Source of the DNA: Cupriavidus campinensis
GTDB lineage: Bacteria > Pseudomonadota > Gammaproteobacteria > Burkholderiales > Burkholderiaceae
Assembly: GCF_905397395.1 (NCBI RefSeq)
Contig: NZ_CAJPVH010000052.1
Span: 1 to 36,965 of the forward strand
Direction: 5' to 3'
Length of the DNA: 36,965 nucleotides
In this document: one piece after another, positions 20,987 through 29,889 of the stretch
Layout of the letters: each line of letters opens with the position of its first letter
Position numbering within the stretch: position 1 is the first letter of the stretch
Position numbers and translations under genes: made by a program
The notes under the pieces: generated by a model
Seen by the model: only the letters and a program-made list of their open reading frames with translations
What the model was told of the DNA's origin: nothing
The model's database searches: none

Positions 20987-23548
20987 ATGAAAATCATCAT
21001 CGTCGGGCACGGCATGGTCGGCCACAAGTTCCTGGAATGCCTGGCAGACGCCGGCGCGCAGGACCTCGAAGTGACGGTGCTGTGCGAGGAGCCGCGCCCC
21101 GCGTACGACCGCGTCCACCTCTCCGAATTCTTCGCGGGCAAGTCCGCGGAAGACCTCTCGCTGGTGCCGGCCGGCTTCTTCGAGCAGCACAACAACATGC
21201 TGCTGCGCCTGAACGCCAGAGCCACGGCCATCGACACCGCCGCGAAGACCGTCACCACCTCCACCGGCGAGACGCTGGCCTACGACAAGCTGGTGCTGGC
21301 CACCGGCTCCTACCCCTTCGTGCCGCCGCTGCCGGGCAAGGACCGCAAGGACACCTTCGTCTATCGCACCATCGAAGACCTGGAAGCGATGCGCGAATGC
21401 GGCAACCGGGCGAAAACCGGCGTGGTCATCGGCGGCGGCCTGCTCGGGCTGGAATGCGCCAAGGCGCTGCGCGACATGGGCCTGGAGACCCACGTGGTGG
21501 AGTTCGCCCCGCGCCTGATGGCCGTGCAGGTGGACGAAGGCGGCGGCCGCATGCTGCGCCAGAAGATCGAGGCGCTGGGCGTCAAGGCGCACACCGGCAA
21601 GAACACCAAGGAAATCGTCGATGGCGTGGAAGGCACCCATCGCATGAACTTTGCCGACGGCACGCACCTGGACACCGACATGATCGTGTTCTCGGCTGGC
21701 ATCCGCCCGCGTGACGAACTGGCGCGCGAGAGCGGCCTGGCCGTGGGCGAGCGCGGCGGCATCGCCGTGGACAACAACTGCCTGACCTCCGACCCGCACG
21801 TCTACGCGATTGGCGAGTGCGCGCTGTGGCAGGGCAAGATCTACGGCCTGGTGGCCCCCGGCTATGACATGGCCCGCGTGGCCGCCCGCCACCTGCGCGG
21901 CGAAGCTGCCGAATTCGGCGGCGCCGACATGAGCACCAAGCTCAAGCTGATGGGCGTGGACGTGGCCAGCATCGGCGACCCGCACGGCAACGTGCCGGGC
22001 AGCCGCTCGTACCAGTTCACCGACGAGCGCAAGCAGATCTACAAGAAGCTGGTGGTGTCCGACTGCGGCAAGTACCTGCTCGGCGGCGTGCTGGTGGGCG
22101 ATGCCGAAGAATACGGCACCCTGCTCCAGATGATGCTGAACCGCATCGAGCTGCCCGAGTCGCCCGAATTCCTGATCCTGCCGTCCTCGGATGGCAAGGC
22201 CAAGCCGGCGCTGGGCGCCGACGCGCTGCCGGACACCGCCCAGATCTGCTCGTGCAACAACGTCAGCAAGGGCCAGATCTGCGCCGCCGTGGGCGATGGC
22301 GCCACCAGCATCGGCGCGCTGAAGACCTGCACCAAGGCCGGCACGGCGTGCGGAGGCTGCGTGCCGCTGGTCACGCAGATCATGAAGGCCGAGATGAAGA
22401 AGCAGGGCATGGCCGTCAACAACCATGTCTGCGAGCACTTCCCATACTCGCGCCAGGAGCTGTACCACCTGGTGCGCGTGGGCAAGTTCAAGTCCTTCGA
22501 GGACCTGCTGGCTGCGCACGGCAAGGGCCTGGGCTGCGATATCTGCAAGCCCACCGTCGGCAACATCCTGGCCTCGTGCTGGAACGACTTCGTGCTCAAG
22601 GAAGAGCACGCCAGCCTGCAGGACTCCAACGACTACTTCCTGGCCAACATCCAGAAGGACGGCACCTATTCCGTGGTGCCGCGCATGCCGGGCGGCGAAG
22701 TGACGCCCGACGGCCTGATCGCCGTGGGCCAGGTGGCCAAGAAGTACGGCCTCTACACCAAGATCACCGGCGGCGCGCGGGTGGACATGTTCGGCGCGCG
22801 GCTGGAAGAGCTGCCGATGATCTGGGAGGAACTGATCGCGGCCGGCTTCGAGTCGGGCCATGCGTACGGCAAGTCGCTGCGCACGGTGAAATCCTGCGTG
22901 GGTTCCACGTGGTGCCGCTATGGCGTGGATGACTCCGTGGGCCTCGCCATCGAGATCGAGAACCGCTACAAGGGCCTGCGCGCGCCGCACAAGATCAAGT
23001 TTGGCGTGTCCGGCTGCACCCGCGAATGCGCCGAGGCGCAGGGCAAGGACGTGGGCATCATCGCCACGGAACGCGGCTGGAACCTCTACGTCTGCGGCAA
23101 CGGCGGCATGAAGCCCCGGCACGCCGAACTGCTGGCCGGCGACCTGGACCACGACACGCTGATCCGCTACATCGACCGCTTCCTGATGTTCTACATCCGC
23201 ACGGCAGACCGCCTGCAACGCACCAGCACCTGGCGCGACAACCTGGAAGGCGGGCTGGACTACCTGAAATCGGTGGTGATCGACGACAAGCTGGGCGTGG
23301 GCGCCGAACTCGAAGCCGAGATGCAGCACGTAGTGGATACCTACGAGGACGAGTGGAAGAAGGCCGTGACGGACCCCGAGACCCGCAAGCGCTTCCGCCA
23401 CTTCGTCAACAGCGACCTGCGCGACGACAACCTCGTCTTCCTGGAGGAGCGCGGCCAGATCCGCCCGGCCACGCCCGAGGAACGGAACTTGCAGCGCTCC
23501 CGCCTGAGCCACATCCCCGTGGTTGCCGTGCCCGCAAAAGCAGCCTGA
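20987..23548 (+). CDS. nirB: NAD(P)H-dependent assimilatory nitrite reductase, large subunit
   Basis: An 853-aa cytoplasmic enzyme reducing nitrite to ammonium with six electrons from NAD(P)H. The FAD/NAD domain is at residues about 1-330 (VGHGMVGHKF, VIGGGLLGLECAKAL). The BFD-type [2Fe-2S] domain starts near 418 (CSCNNVSKGQ, then GTACGGC). The nitrite/sulfite reductase ferredoxin-like and siroheme domains are at about 540-800, with cluster cysteines in CVGSTWC (about 636) and CTRECAEAQ (about 676). Length and order match NirB. Strong AAGGAA before the ATG. It works with NirD, encoded 15 bp downstream. Confidence 0.95.
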   Translation: MKIIIVGHGMVGHKFLECLADAGAQDLEVTVLCEEPRPAYDRVHLSEFFAGKSAEDLSLVPAGFFEQHNNMLLRLNARATAIDTAAKTVTTSTGETLAYDKLVLATGSYPFVPPLPGKDRKDTFVYRTIEDLEAMRECGNRAKTGVVIGGGLLGLECAKALRDMGLETHVVEFAPRLMAVQVDEGGGRMLRQKIEALGVKAHTGKNTKEIVDGVEGTHRMNFADGTHLDTDMIVFSAGIRPRDELARESGLAVGERGGIAVDNNCLTSDPHVYAIGECALWQGKIYGLVAPGYDMARVAARHLRGEAAEFGGADMSTKLKLMGVDVASIGDPHGNVPGSRSYQFTDERKQIYKKLVVSDCGKYLLGGVLVGDAEEYGTLLQMMLNRIELPESPEFLILPSSDGKAKPALGADALPDTAQICSCNNVSKGQICAAVGDGATSIGALKTCTKAGTACGGCVPLVTQIMKAEMKKQGMAVNNHVCEHFPYSRQELYHLVRVGKFKSFEDLLAAHGKGLGCDICKPTVGNILASCWNDFVLKEEHASLQDSNDYFLANIQKDGTYSVVPRMPGGEVTPDGLIAVGQVAKKYGLYTKITGGARVDMFGARLEELPMIWEELIAAGFESGHAYGKSLRTVKSCVGSTWCRYGVDDSVGLAIEIENRYKGLRAPHKIKFGVSGCTRECAEAQGKDVGIIATERGWNLYVCGNGGMKPRHAELLAGDLDHDTLIRYIDRFLMFYIRTADRLQRTSTWRDNLEGGLDYLKSVVIDDKLGVGAELEAEMQHVVDTYEDEWKKAVTDPETRKRFRHFVNSDLRDDNLVFLEERGQIRPATPEERNLQRSRLSHIPVVAVPAKAA

Positions 23549-23563
23549 TAAAAGGAGAACGTG

Positions 23564-23947
23564 ATGCATCATTCCCATCATCCCGAAACCTGGACCGCGA
23601 TTTGCACCTTGCGCGACATCGTGCCCAATACTGGTGTCTGCGCACTGGTTGATGGCCAGCAAGTGGCCGTGTTCCGCATCGGCCGGGGCGAGGAGGTCTT
23701 CGCCATCGACAATTTCGATCCGAACTCGCAGGCGGCGGTGCTCTCGCGCGGGCTGGTTGGCAGCCTGGGCGAGCGCGTGGTGGTGGCCTCGCCGATCTAC
23801 AAGCATCACTTCGACCTGCGTACCGGCGAATGCCTGGAAGCCCCCGAGCACTCGGTGGCGGCCTACGCGGCCCGGGTCTACGACGGCAAGGTCTGGGTAG
23901 CCGCCAGCGAAGTCGCACGACAGGCCGAGGAAGAACTGGCGGCCTGA
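23564..23947 (+). CDS. nirD: Nitrite reductase small subunit, Rieske-like fold
   Basis: A 127-aa NirD protein with the Rieske-like fold (TWTAICTLRDIVPNTGVCAL, then YKHHFDLRTGECLEAPE) but without the two CxH cluster motifs, as usual for NirD, which carries no iron-sulfur cluster. GGAG lies 6 nt before the ATG at 23564; a GTG at 23561 directly precedes it. It lies 15 bp after nirB. A His-rich start (MHHSHH) is notable. Confidence 0.93.
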   Translation: MHHSHHPETWTAICTLRDIVPNTGVCALVDGQQVAVFRIGRGEEVFAIDNFDPNSQAAVLSRGLVGSLGERVVVASPIYKHHFDLRTGECLEAPEHSVAAYAARVYDGKVWVAASEVARQAEEELAA

Positions 23948-24007
23948 GCTGCTTCCCCCGCTTCCCGCATTGCCCCTCGCCCACGCCCAAGCCATTTGAG
24001 ACGCCCC

Positions 24008-25249
24008 ATGACGCCCACCGCCAACTCCCACGCCAAACCCCGACTGGTTGTCGTCGGCAACGGCATGGCCGGCATGCGCACGGTCGAGGAACTGCTGAAG
24101 CTGGCGCCGGACCTGTATGACATCACGGTGTTCGGCGCCGAGCCGCACGGCAACTACAACCGCATCCTGCTCTCGCCGGTGCTCGCCGGCGAGAAGACCG
24201 TCGACGACATCATGCTCAACACGCGCGAGTGGTACGCCGCGCATGGCATCGAGCTTTTGGCCGGCGACCCCGTGGTGGCCATCGACCGCCCCCGCCGCAC
24301 GGTGCGCTCGGCTTCCGGCCGGGAGGTGCACTACGACCGCCTGCTGCTGGCCACGGGCTCCAAGCCGTTCATCCTGCCGGTGCCGGGCCATACGCTGGAC
24401 GGGGTGATCGCCTTCCGCGACATCCAGGACGTGGAAACCATGCTCCACGCCGCCCGCAACCATCGCCACGCGGTGGTGATTGGCGGCGGCCTGCTCGGGC
24501 TGGAGGCCGCCAACGGCCTGCTGCGCCAGGGCATGGACGTCACCGTGGTCCACCTCGCCGACAGCCTGATGGAGCGCCAGCTGGACAAACCCGCCGCCGC
24601 GCTGCTGAAGCTGGCGCTGGAGCGCAAGGGCCTGCGCTTCCTGCTCGGCGCGCAGACCGCCGGCATTCTGGGCGATAGCCGCGTGACCGGCGTGCTGTTC
24701 AAGGACGGCAGCCAGATCCCGGCGGACCTGGTGGTGATGACCGCCGGCGTGCGGCCCAATATCGAACTGGCGGCCGGCGCCGGGCTGCGCTGCGAGCGCG
24801 CCATCGTGGTGGACGACACGCTCCAGACCTTCGACCCGCGCATCTACGCCGTAGGCGAGTGCGTGCAGCATCGCCAGGCCACCTTCGGGCTGGTGGCGCC
24901 GATCTGGGACCAGGCACGCGTCTGCGCGGCCCATCTGGCCGGCGCCGGCCATCGCCGCTACGTGCAGCAGGCCACGGCGACCAAACTCAAGGTCACCGGC
25001 GTGGACCTGTACTCGGCCGGCGATTTCATTGGCGCCGATGGCAGCGAGGATCTGGTCCTGCGCGATCCCCGGCGCGGCGTCTACAAGCGGCTGGTGCTGC
25101 AGGACGGCCGGCTCGTGGGCGCGGTGCTATACGGCGACGTGCAGGACGGCCCGTGGTACTTCGACCTGATCCAGAGCGGCAAGCCGGTGGGCGCCCTGCG
25201 CCAGCGCCTGCTGTTCGGCAAGACCCAGTGCGAGGCCCTGGCCGCCTGA
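24008..25249 (+). CDS. nasB: FAD-dependent NAD(P)H oxidoreductase, nitrate reductase electron-transfer subunit
   Basis: A 413-aa flavoprotein homologous to the N-terminal FAD/NAD module of NirB but without siroheme domains. The first dinucleotide fold is VVVGNGMAGMRTVEEL, then GNYNRILLSPVLAG; the second is VVIGGGLLGLEAANGL; FAD contact VGECVQHR is near residue 282. It stops after the FAD module and has no [2Fe-2S] domain; that domain is instead at the C-terminus of the downstream catalytic subunit. The likely electron path is NAD(P)H to FAD here, then to the catalytic subunit. The ATG at 24008 is preceded only by a weak site (TTGAG). The symbol follows B. subtilis; the Klebsiella equivalent is nasC. 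Confidence 0.85.
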   Translation: MTPTANSHAKPRLVVVGNGMAGMRTVEELLKLAPDLYDITVFGAEPHGNYNRILLSPVLAGEKTVDDIMLNTREWYAAHGIELLAGDPVVAIDRPRRTVRSASGREVHYDRLLLATGSKPFILPVPGHTLDGVIAFRDIQDVETMLHAARNHRHAVVIGGGLLGLEAANGLLRQGMDVTVVHLADSLMERQLDKPAAALLKLALERKGLRFLLGAQTAGILGDSRVTGVLFKDGSQIPADLVVMTAGVRPNIELAAGAGLRCERAIVVDDTLQTFDPRIYAVGECVQHRQATFGLVAPIWDQARVCAAHLAGAGHRRYVQQATATKLKVTGVDLYSAGDFIGADGSEDLVLRDPRRGVYKRLVLQDGRLVGAVLYGDVQDGPWYFDLIQSGKPVGALRQRLLFGKTQCEALAA

Positions 25250-25314
25250 TTTACCGGCTGCGTTGCCACCGGCGTTGCTGGCTGGCTGGCATCCACCGAA
25301 AGAGAGACATTGCT

Positions 25315-28053
25315 GTGAACCTGTCCGATATTGCGGTGGTTTCCGCCACCCCCACCACCACCACCGCCACCACCTGCCCCTATTGCGGCGTGGGCTGCGG
25401 CGTGCGCGCCACCGTGCGCGCGGACGGCCAGGTCGAAGTCAGCGGCGACGCCGACCATGCCTCCAACTTCGGCCGGCTCTGCGTCAAGGGCTCGGCGCTT
25501 GGCGAAACCCTCGACCTGAACGGCCGCCTGCTGCACCCCCAGCTGCGCGAGGCCGATGGCGAGCTGCGCCGCGTCTCCTGGGACGAGGCGCTCGACAAGG
25601 TGGCCAGGGGCTTCTCCGACATCGTCGCCGCGCACGGCCCGGACGCCGTGGCGCTCTATGTCTCCGGCCAGATCCTGACCGAGGACTACTACATCGCCAA
25701 CAAGCTGATGAAGGGGTTCATCGGCACGGCTAATATCGACACCAACTCGCGGCTCTGCATGTCATCCGCCGTGGCCGGCCACAAGCGCGCCTTCGGCGAA
25801 GACCTGGTGCCCTGCAGCTACGAGGACCTGGAGACCGCCGATCTCGTCGTGCTGGTGGGCTCGAACACCGCGTGGTGCCACCCGATCCTGTTCCAGCGGC
25901 TCACGCGCGCCAAGGAAGCCCGGCCAGCCATGAAGATCGTGGCGATCGACCCGCGCCGCACCGCCACCTGCGAACTGGCCGATCTGCACCTGCCGCTGCG
26001 CGCCGGCACCGATGTGCGCCTGTTCAACGGCCTGCTGAGCCATCTGGCCCGCGCCGGCAAGACCGACACGGCCTTCGTCGCCGCGCACACCGCCGGGCTG
26101 GAAGCCACCCTGGCCGCCGCCGAGGCGGACGACACCAGCGTCGCCGCCGTGGCCCGCGCCTGCAAGCTCGACCCGGCGGACGTGCAAGCCTTCTTCGACC
26201 TGTTCGCCAGCACGGAACAGGTCATCACGGCGTTCTCGATGGGCGTGAACCAGTCGTCGTCCGGCACGGACAAGGTCAACAGCATCATCAACTGCCATCT
26301 GCTGACCGGCCGCATCGGCCGCCCCGGCATGGGCCCGTTCTCGCTGACTGGCCAGCCCAATGCGATGGGCGGGCGCGAAGTCGGCGGGCTGGCCAACATG
26401 CTGGCTGCCCATATGGAGCTGGCCAACCCGGTGCACCGGGACATCGTGCAGGACTTCTGGCAGTCCCCGGCGATGGCCGACCAGCCCGGCCTCAAGGCCG
26501 TGGACCTGTTCGATGCCATCGAGCAAGGCAAGGTCAAGGCGGTCTGGGTCATTGCCACCAACCCCGTGGTGAGCCTGCCCGATGCCGACCAGGCACGCCG
26601 CGCGCTGGCCAGGTGCGAGCTGGTGGTGGCGTCGGACATCGTCACGCACACCGACACCAACGACGCGGCCCACATCCTGCTGCCGGCACTGGGCTGGGGC
26701 GAGAAGAACGGCACGGTGACCAACACCGAGCGCCGCATCTCGCGCCAGCGCGCCTTCCTGCCCGCGCCGGGCGAGGCCCGCGCCGACTGGGACATCCTCT
26801 GCGACGTGGCCCGCCGGATGGGCTTCGCCGGCTTCGACTACGCCGGTCCGCATGAAATCTTCGACGAACACGCCCGCCTGAGCGCGTGGCGCAACGACAC
26901 CGCCACCGAGCTCGACGCACCGCGTGCGTTCGACATCAGCGGGCTGGCCGGGCTGGCCCGGGCCGACTACGACGCCCTCGCGCCCGTGCAGTGGCCAGTG
27001 CGCGCCAATCTGACCGAAGGCACGCAGCGCCTGTTCACCGACGGCCGCTACGCCCATCCCGATGGCCGCGCCCGCTTCGTGCCGACCGCGCCGCGCGCGC
27101 CGGCCCACGCCACGGACGACGACTTCCCGCTGATCCTGAACACCGGCCGGGTACGCGACCAGTGGCACACCATGACCCGCACCGGCAAGGCCGCGCGGCT
27201 CTCCGACCACCTGCCCGAGCCCTTCGTCGACATGCATCCGCAAGACGCCCTGCTGTGCGGCGTGGGCGAAGGCAAGCTGGCGCGCATCACCAGCCGCTGG
27301 GGCGCGATGGTGGCCCGCGTGCGCCATGGCGGCGGCATTCCGCGTGGCAGCGTGTTCGTGCCGATCCACTGGAACGGCCAGTTCAGCTCCGATGCCCGCG
27401 TGGGCGCGCTGGTCAATCCGGCGGTCGATCCGGTCTCGGGCGAGCCGGAGTTCAAGCACACGCCGGTGCGCGTGGAGGAATTCCGCGTGTCATGGCACGG
27501 CTTCGTGCTGAGCCGCGCCGCCCTGCCCGCCGACGCGCTGACGTACTGGACGCGCATCCAGGGCAAGCAGTTCCAGCGCTACGAGTTCGCCGGCCGGGAG
27601 ACCATTCCCGACCGCGCCGCCTGGGCCCGCGCGCTGCTGGGCGTGCAGGACCCCGAGGCCGACTGGCTCGAATACGAGGACCGCACCGCCGGCGTCTATC
27701 ACGCGGGCTATGTGGTCAACGACCGCATCGAGGCCTGCGTGTACGTTTCCACCCGCCCGGACCTGCCCTCGCGGGCGTGGCTGTCGCAACTGTTCGGGCA
27801 GGAGCGGCTGGAGGACACCGACCGCATCGGCCTGCTGCTGGGCCAGCCGATGGAGAAAGGCGCGGACGCCGGCCCCACCGTGTGCTCCTGCTTCGGCGTG
27901 GGCCGCAACACGATCTGCGACGCCGTGCGCAAGCACGACCTCAAGACCCCGGCCGACATCACCGCCTGCGTGAAAGCCGGCGGCAATTGCGGCTCCTGCG
28001 TGCCGGAACTGAAAAAGCTGCTGGTCGAAATCCGGGTGGCCGAAGCGGCATAA
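25315..28053 (+). CDS. nasC: Assimilatory nitrate reductase, molybdenum catalytic subunit with C-terminal BFD domain
   Basis: A 912-aa molybdopterin enzyme reducing nitrate to nitrite in the cytoplasm. The N-terminal [4Fe-4S] ligands are Cys21, Cys24, Cys28 (CPYCGVGC) and Cys56 (GRLCVKG). Bis-MGD domains follow (NTNSRLCMSSAVAGHKRAFG, GPFSLTGQPNAMGGREVGG), then the C-terminal molydopterin-binding domain (LNTGRVRDQWHTMTRTGK). Residues about 855-905 are a BFD-like [2Fe-2S] domain (VCSCFGVGRN, then GGNCGSC). The start is GTG 25315, after GAAAGAGAG; a run of ACC codons near the start gives TTTT at 14-17. Last gene of the operon. Klebsiella name: nasA. Confidence 0.93.
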   Translation: MNLSDIAVVSATPTTTTATTCPYCGVGCGVRATVRADGQVEVSGDADHASNFGRLCVKGSALGETLDLNGRLLHPQLREADGELRRVSWDEALDKVARGFSDIVAAHGPDAVALYVSGQILTEDYYIANKLMKGFIGTANIDTNSRLCMSSAVAGHKRAFGEDLVPCSYEDLETADLVVLVGSNTAWCHPILFQRLTRAKEARPAMKIVAIDPRRTATCELADLHLPLRAGTDVRLFNGLLSHLARAGKTDTAFVAAHTAGLEATLAAAEADDTSVAAVARACKLDPADVQAFFDLFASTEQVITAFSMGVNQSSSGTDKVNSIINCHLLTGRIGRPGMGPFSLTGQPNAMGGREVGGLANMLAAHMELANPVHRDIVQDFWQSPAMADQPGLKAVDLFDAIEQGKVKAVWVIATNPVVSLPDADQARRALARCELVVASDIVTHTDTNDAAHILLPALGWGEKNGTVTNTERRISRQRAFLPAPGEARADWDILCDVARRMGFAGFDYAGPHEIFDEHARLSAWRNDTATELDAPRAFDISGLAGLARADYDALAPVQWPVRANLTEGTQRLFTDGRYAHPDGRARFVPTAPRAPAHATDDDFPLILNTGRVRDQWHTMTRTGKAARLSDHLPEPFVDMHPQDALLCGVGEGKLARITSRWGAMVARVRHGGGIPRGSVFVPIHWNGQFSSDARVGALVNPAVDPVSGEPEFKHTPVRVEEFRVSWHGFVLSRAALPADALTYWTRIQGKQFQRYEFAGRETIPDRAAWARALLGVQDPEADWLEYEDRTAGVYHAGYVVNDRIEACVYVSTRPDLPSRAWLSQLFGQERLEDTDRIGLLLGQPMEKGADAGPTVCSCFGVGRNTICDAVRKHDLKTPADITACVKAGGNCGSCVPELKKLLVEIRVAEAA

Positions 28054-28064
28054 ATGGTTGCCTT

Positions 28065-28097
28065 TCTCCGCCCTCCCGATTATCGGGAGAGCGGAGA
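28065..28097 (+). terminator. Terminator-like hairpin at the end of the nas operon
   Basis: TCTCCGC-c-CTCCCGA, loop TTA, TCGGGAG-a-GCGGAGA gives a 15-position stem with one mismatch, 12 bp after the stop. Only TATT follows, so it may act mainly as a 3' stabiliser, but position and strength suit transcript ending. Confidence 0.65.
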
Positions 28098-28156
28098 TAT
28101 TAGGCACCCTTATCTCTGATATTAAATAATTCCCACAAACAGTTCATTTATTTCAC

Positions 28157-28181
28157 CTACGATGACCTGATTGCATCGTAG
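28157..28181. promoter_or_regulatory. 25-bp inverted repeat upstream of the tandem-HTH gene
   Basis: CTACGATG (28157-28164) and CATCGTAG (28174-28181) are perfect arms around a 9-bp spacer. The surrounding 28098-28217 region is clearly AT-richer than the rest of the window. It may be an operator for the regulator that follows or for another factor. Confidence 0.45.
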
Positions 28182-28227
28182 CGGGGTGACGCCCTGTCAT
28201 CCGCTCGAAAAATAATAATGGGCATGC

Positions 28228-28683
28228 TTGCCGTCATCAAGGTTGACCACCCGGGAATCCCAGGTGCTCGCCTTGATCGCCCAAGGGATGAGCACCAGCG
28301 ATATCGCCAGGTATCTGGGCGTTACCGAATTCACGGCCCGCAAGCACCGAACCAATATCTCGGCAAAACTCGATATCCACTCCACGTCGCAGCTGGTGGC
28401 CTTTGCCACGACGCATGCCAATACGGCGCCCCGCGCGCCCACCCCGCTTCTTCCACCAGACACATTAAGCAAGCGTGAAAAAGACGTCCTGGAGAAGCTG
28501 AGCCTGGGCCTGACGGCCAAGGAAATCGGCAGAAATCTCAGCATCAGTCCCCGCACTGTCAGCAAACACCTGGAAAACATCCGTGCCAAAACCGGGTTGC
28601 AAACCCTGGCGGCTCTCATGACGATTTCCAGGCAACTCAGAATTCCCATGGCATCCGAAAATCCGGATACGCAATCGGAGTAA
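28228..28683 (+). CDS. Tandem LuxR-type helix-turn-helix protein
   Basis: A 151-aa protein made of two consecutive LuxR/GerE-type DNA-binding domains. The first is at about 6-62 (LTTRESQVLALIAQGMSTSD, then YLGVTEFTARKHRTNISAKL), the second at about 80-137 (LSKREKDVLEKLSLGLTAKE, then LSISPRTVSKHLENIRAKTG). A Pro-rich linker joins them, and there is no receiver or sensor domain. A stop at 28216-28218 in this frame leaves TTG 28228 as first start, with no good ribosome binding site. ATG codons at 28218 and 28224 lie in another frame and would join this one after dropping one G at 28241-28242 (giving MLAVIKLTTRE). Probable regulator of the two unknown genes that follow. Confidence 0.75.
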   Translation: MPSSRLTTRESQVLALIAQGMSTSDIARYLGVTEFTARKHRTNISAKLDIHSTSQLVAFATTHANTAPRAPTPLLPPDTLSKREKDVLEKLSLGLTAKEIGRNLSISPRTVSKHLENIRAKTGLQTLAALMTISRQLRIPMASENPDTQSE

Positions 28684-28718
28684 TGGCGATTACCCCCTCC
28701 AGGCACCAACACTGGTTC

Positions 28719-28745
28719 TGCGATAAGTCACCGACCGCTATCGCA
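28719..28745. promoter_or_regulatory. Inverted repeat upstream of the 351-aa protein gene
   Basis: TGCGATA (28719-28725) and TATCGCA (28739-28745) are perfect 7-bp arms with a 13-bp spacer, 42 bp before the ATG at 28787. The core CGAT/ATCG is shared with the repeat at 28157-28181, so one regulator could bind both. Confidence 0.4.
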
Positions 28746-28786
28746 AAATCAACCGAATGCCAGCAACATTCAAAAGGGGTAACACC

Positions 28787-29842
28787 ATGAATTGGAATCG
28801 ATCATTTACCGACCTGATACGCAACGGGCGCCCCGCCTATTGGGGAAACTGGACCCTGGCGCCCAATATCAAACCCGGCGCGGTGGGCTTTGTTTCTCCG
28901 GACACCGGCGATTTCACGCTGGTCAAGGAGGAGACACCGGGGCTCTCGCTAAGCACGCGCGGTATTCCCAACCAGTGGAAGCTGTCCTCCAGCAACGTGC
29001 AGCGCAGCGAATCCAACGTCAACCTGGACGGCTCGGCCACCGATCCGGATACCGGCATCAAGGTGACGGCCGGCGTGGAGGTGAAGTGGGAATTCTCGAC
29101 CGTGGGGTCGATCGCTTCCGAATTCGGCATCGCGTCGGAAACGTTCATCAGCGACCTGACCCTGCTCGGCAAGCCGGAAACCTACCAGTGGCTGTACGAC
29201 CAGGCGCAATCGGTCAGCATGGGGTCGAACGGGCGGATCGCGCAGGGTTTCGGCGTGGTCACCAGCGCGGTCTATGCCCACAGCGGGCTGAACGTGGGCT
29301 CCCAGGACAACAGTTCCTCCTTCTCGCTGACCGGCTCCGCCGGCGCGGTGCAAGAGATGCTGGGCGGCGCCAACGGCAAGGGCTCGTTCGTCTCCACCCG
29401 CCAGAACAAGAGCGTGGACCAGCATCTCTGGCCCTACCAGGCGGAGCAGCTCGCGCCCTCCCCGATCCCGATCGCCTACACCTTCGCCTCGTTCGACGGG
29501 CCGCTGCTGATTCCGAACTGGATCAACCGGCTCGGCGCCTTCGAGGTGGTGTTCGACAACAAGCCCGGGTGCACCTACGTGACCCACATCCAGATCGGCT
29601 ACGACTCGCCGGCGGGGCGCCAGCACGATGAGTTCTCGCTGAGCGGCGGCATTTCCAAGACCGTGAGCAACATCCCGCTTAGCGCGACCAACCTCCGCGT
29701 GGACGTGAAATTCCAGGGGGTCATGAACAGCGACCACTACGCCTTCAACTGGCCCAGTCCGCTGGGGCAATGGCTGACGGGGCGTCGCGCCATCGAAATG
29801 ACCGGCGTCTGGCCGGGGCAGACCCACGCGCGGGAAGTCTGA
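28787..29842 (+). CDS. Unrecognised 351-aa protein, beta-rich
   Basis: I do not recognise this family. The ATG at 28787 has AAAAGGGG 7 nt upstream, a strong site. There is no signal peptide or transmembrane segment and only one cysteine (GCTYVTH). Residues about 40-230 are rich in Ser, Thr and Gly with alternating strands (NVNLDGSATDPDTGIKVTAG, then VEVKWEFSTVGSIASEFG; NSSSFSLTGSAGAVQ). Residues about 250-351 look like a separate small beta domain (FEVVFDNKPGCTYVTHIQIG). Such amphipathic Ser/Thr-rich strands occur in beta-pore-forming proteins and in lectin-like folds; this is only a resemblance in composition. It is followed after 47 bp by a 142-aa gene with its own good site, so both form one operon. 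Confidence 0.8.
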   Translation: MNWNRSFTDLIRNGRPAYWGNWTLAPNIKPGAVGFVSPDTGDFTLVKEETPGLSLSTRGIPNQWKLSSSNVQRSESNVNLDGSATDPDTGIKVTAGVEVKWEFSTVGSIASEFGIASETFISDLTLLGKPETYQWLYDQAQSVSMGSNGRIAQGFGVVTSAVYAHSGLNVGSQDNSSSFSLTGSAGAVQEMLGGANGKGSFVSTRQNKSVDQHLWPYQAEQLAPSPIPIAYTFASFDGPLLIPNWINRLGAFEVVFDNKPGCTYVTHIQIGYDSPAGRQHDEFSLSGGISKTVSNIPLSATNLRVDVKFQGVMNSDHYAFNWPSPLGQWLTGRRAIEMTGVWPGQTHAREV

Positions 29843-29889
29843 CTTCCCTCTTCATCGCAGAAACCTGAAGTTTTCCAAGGAGAAACACC

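Noticed and set aside
19556..24952. A 1798-codon open frame on the minus strand opposite the nas operon
   Set aside because: Its composition (His/Gln/Arg/Ala/Gly-rich, no domains) is that of a mirror frame of high-GC coding DNA, and the plus strand encodes clear nasA, nirB, nirD and nasB.
25762..27459. A 565-codon minus-strand frame opposite the nitrate reductase gene
   Set aside because: Same GC-driven mirror-frame composition; the plus-strand protein has full domain structure.
28218..28478. An 86-codon frame starting with ATG before the tandem-HTH gene
   Set aside because: After the first few codons the protein has no recognisable features, whereas the other frame encodes two clear HTH domains; kept only as part of the frameshift question.
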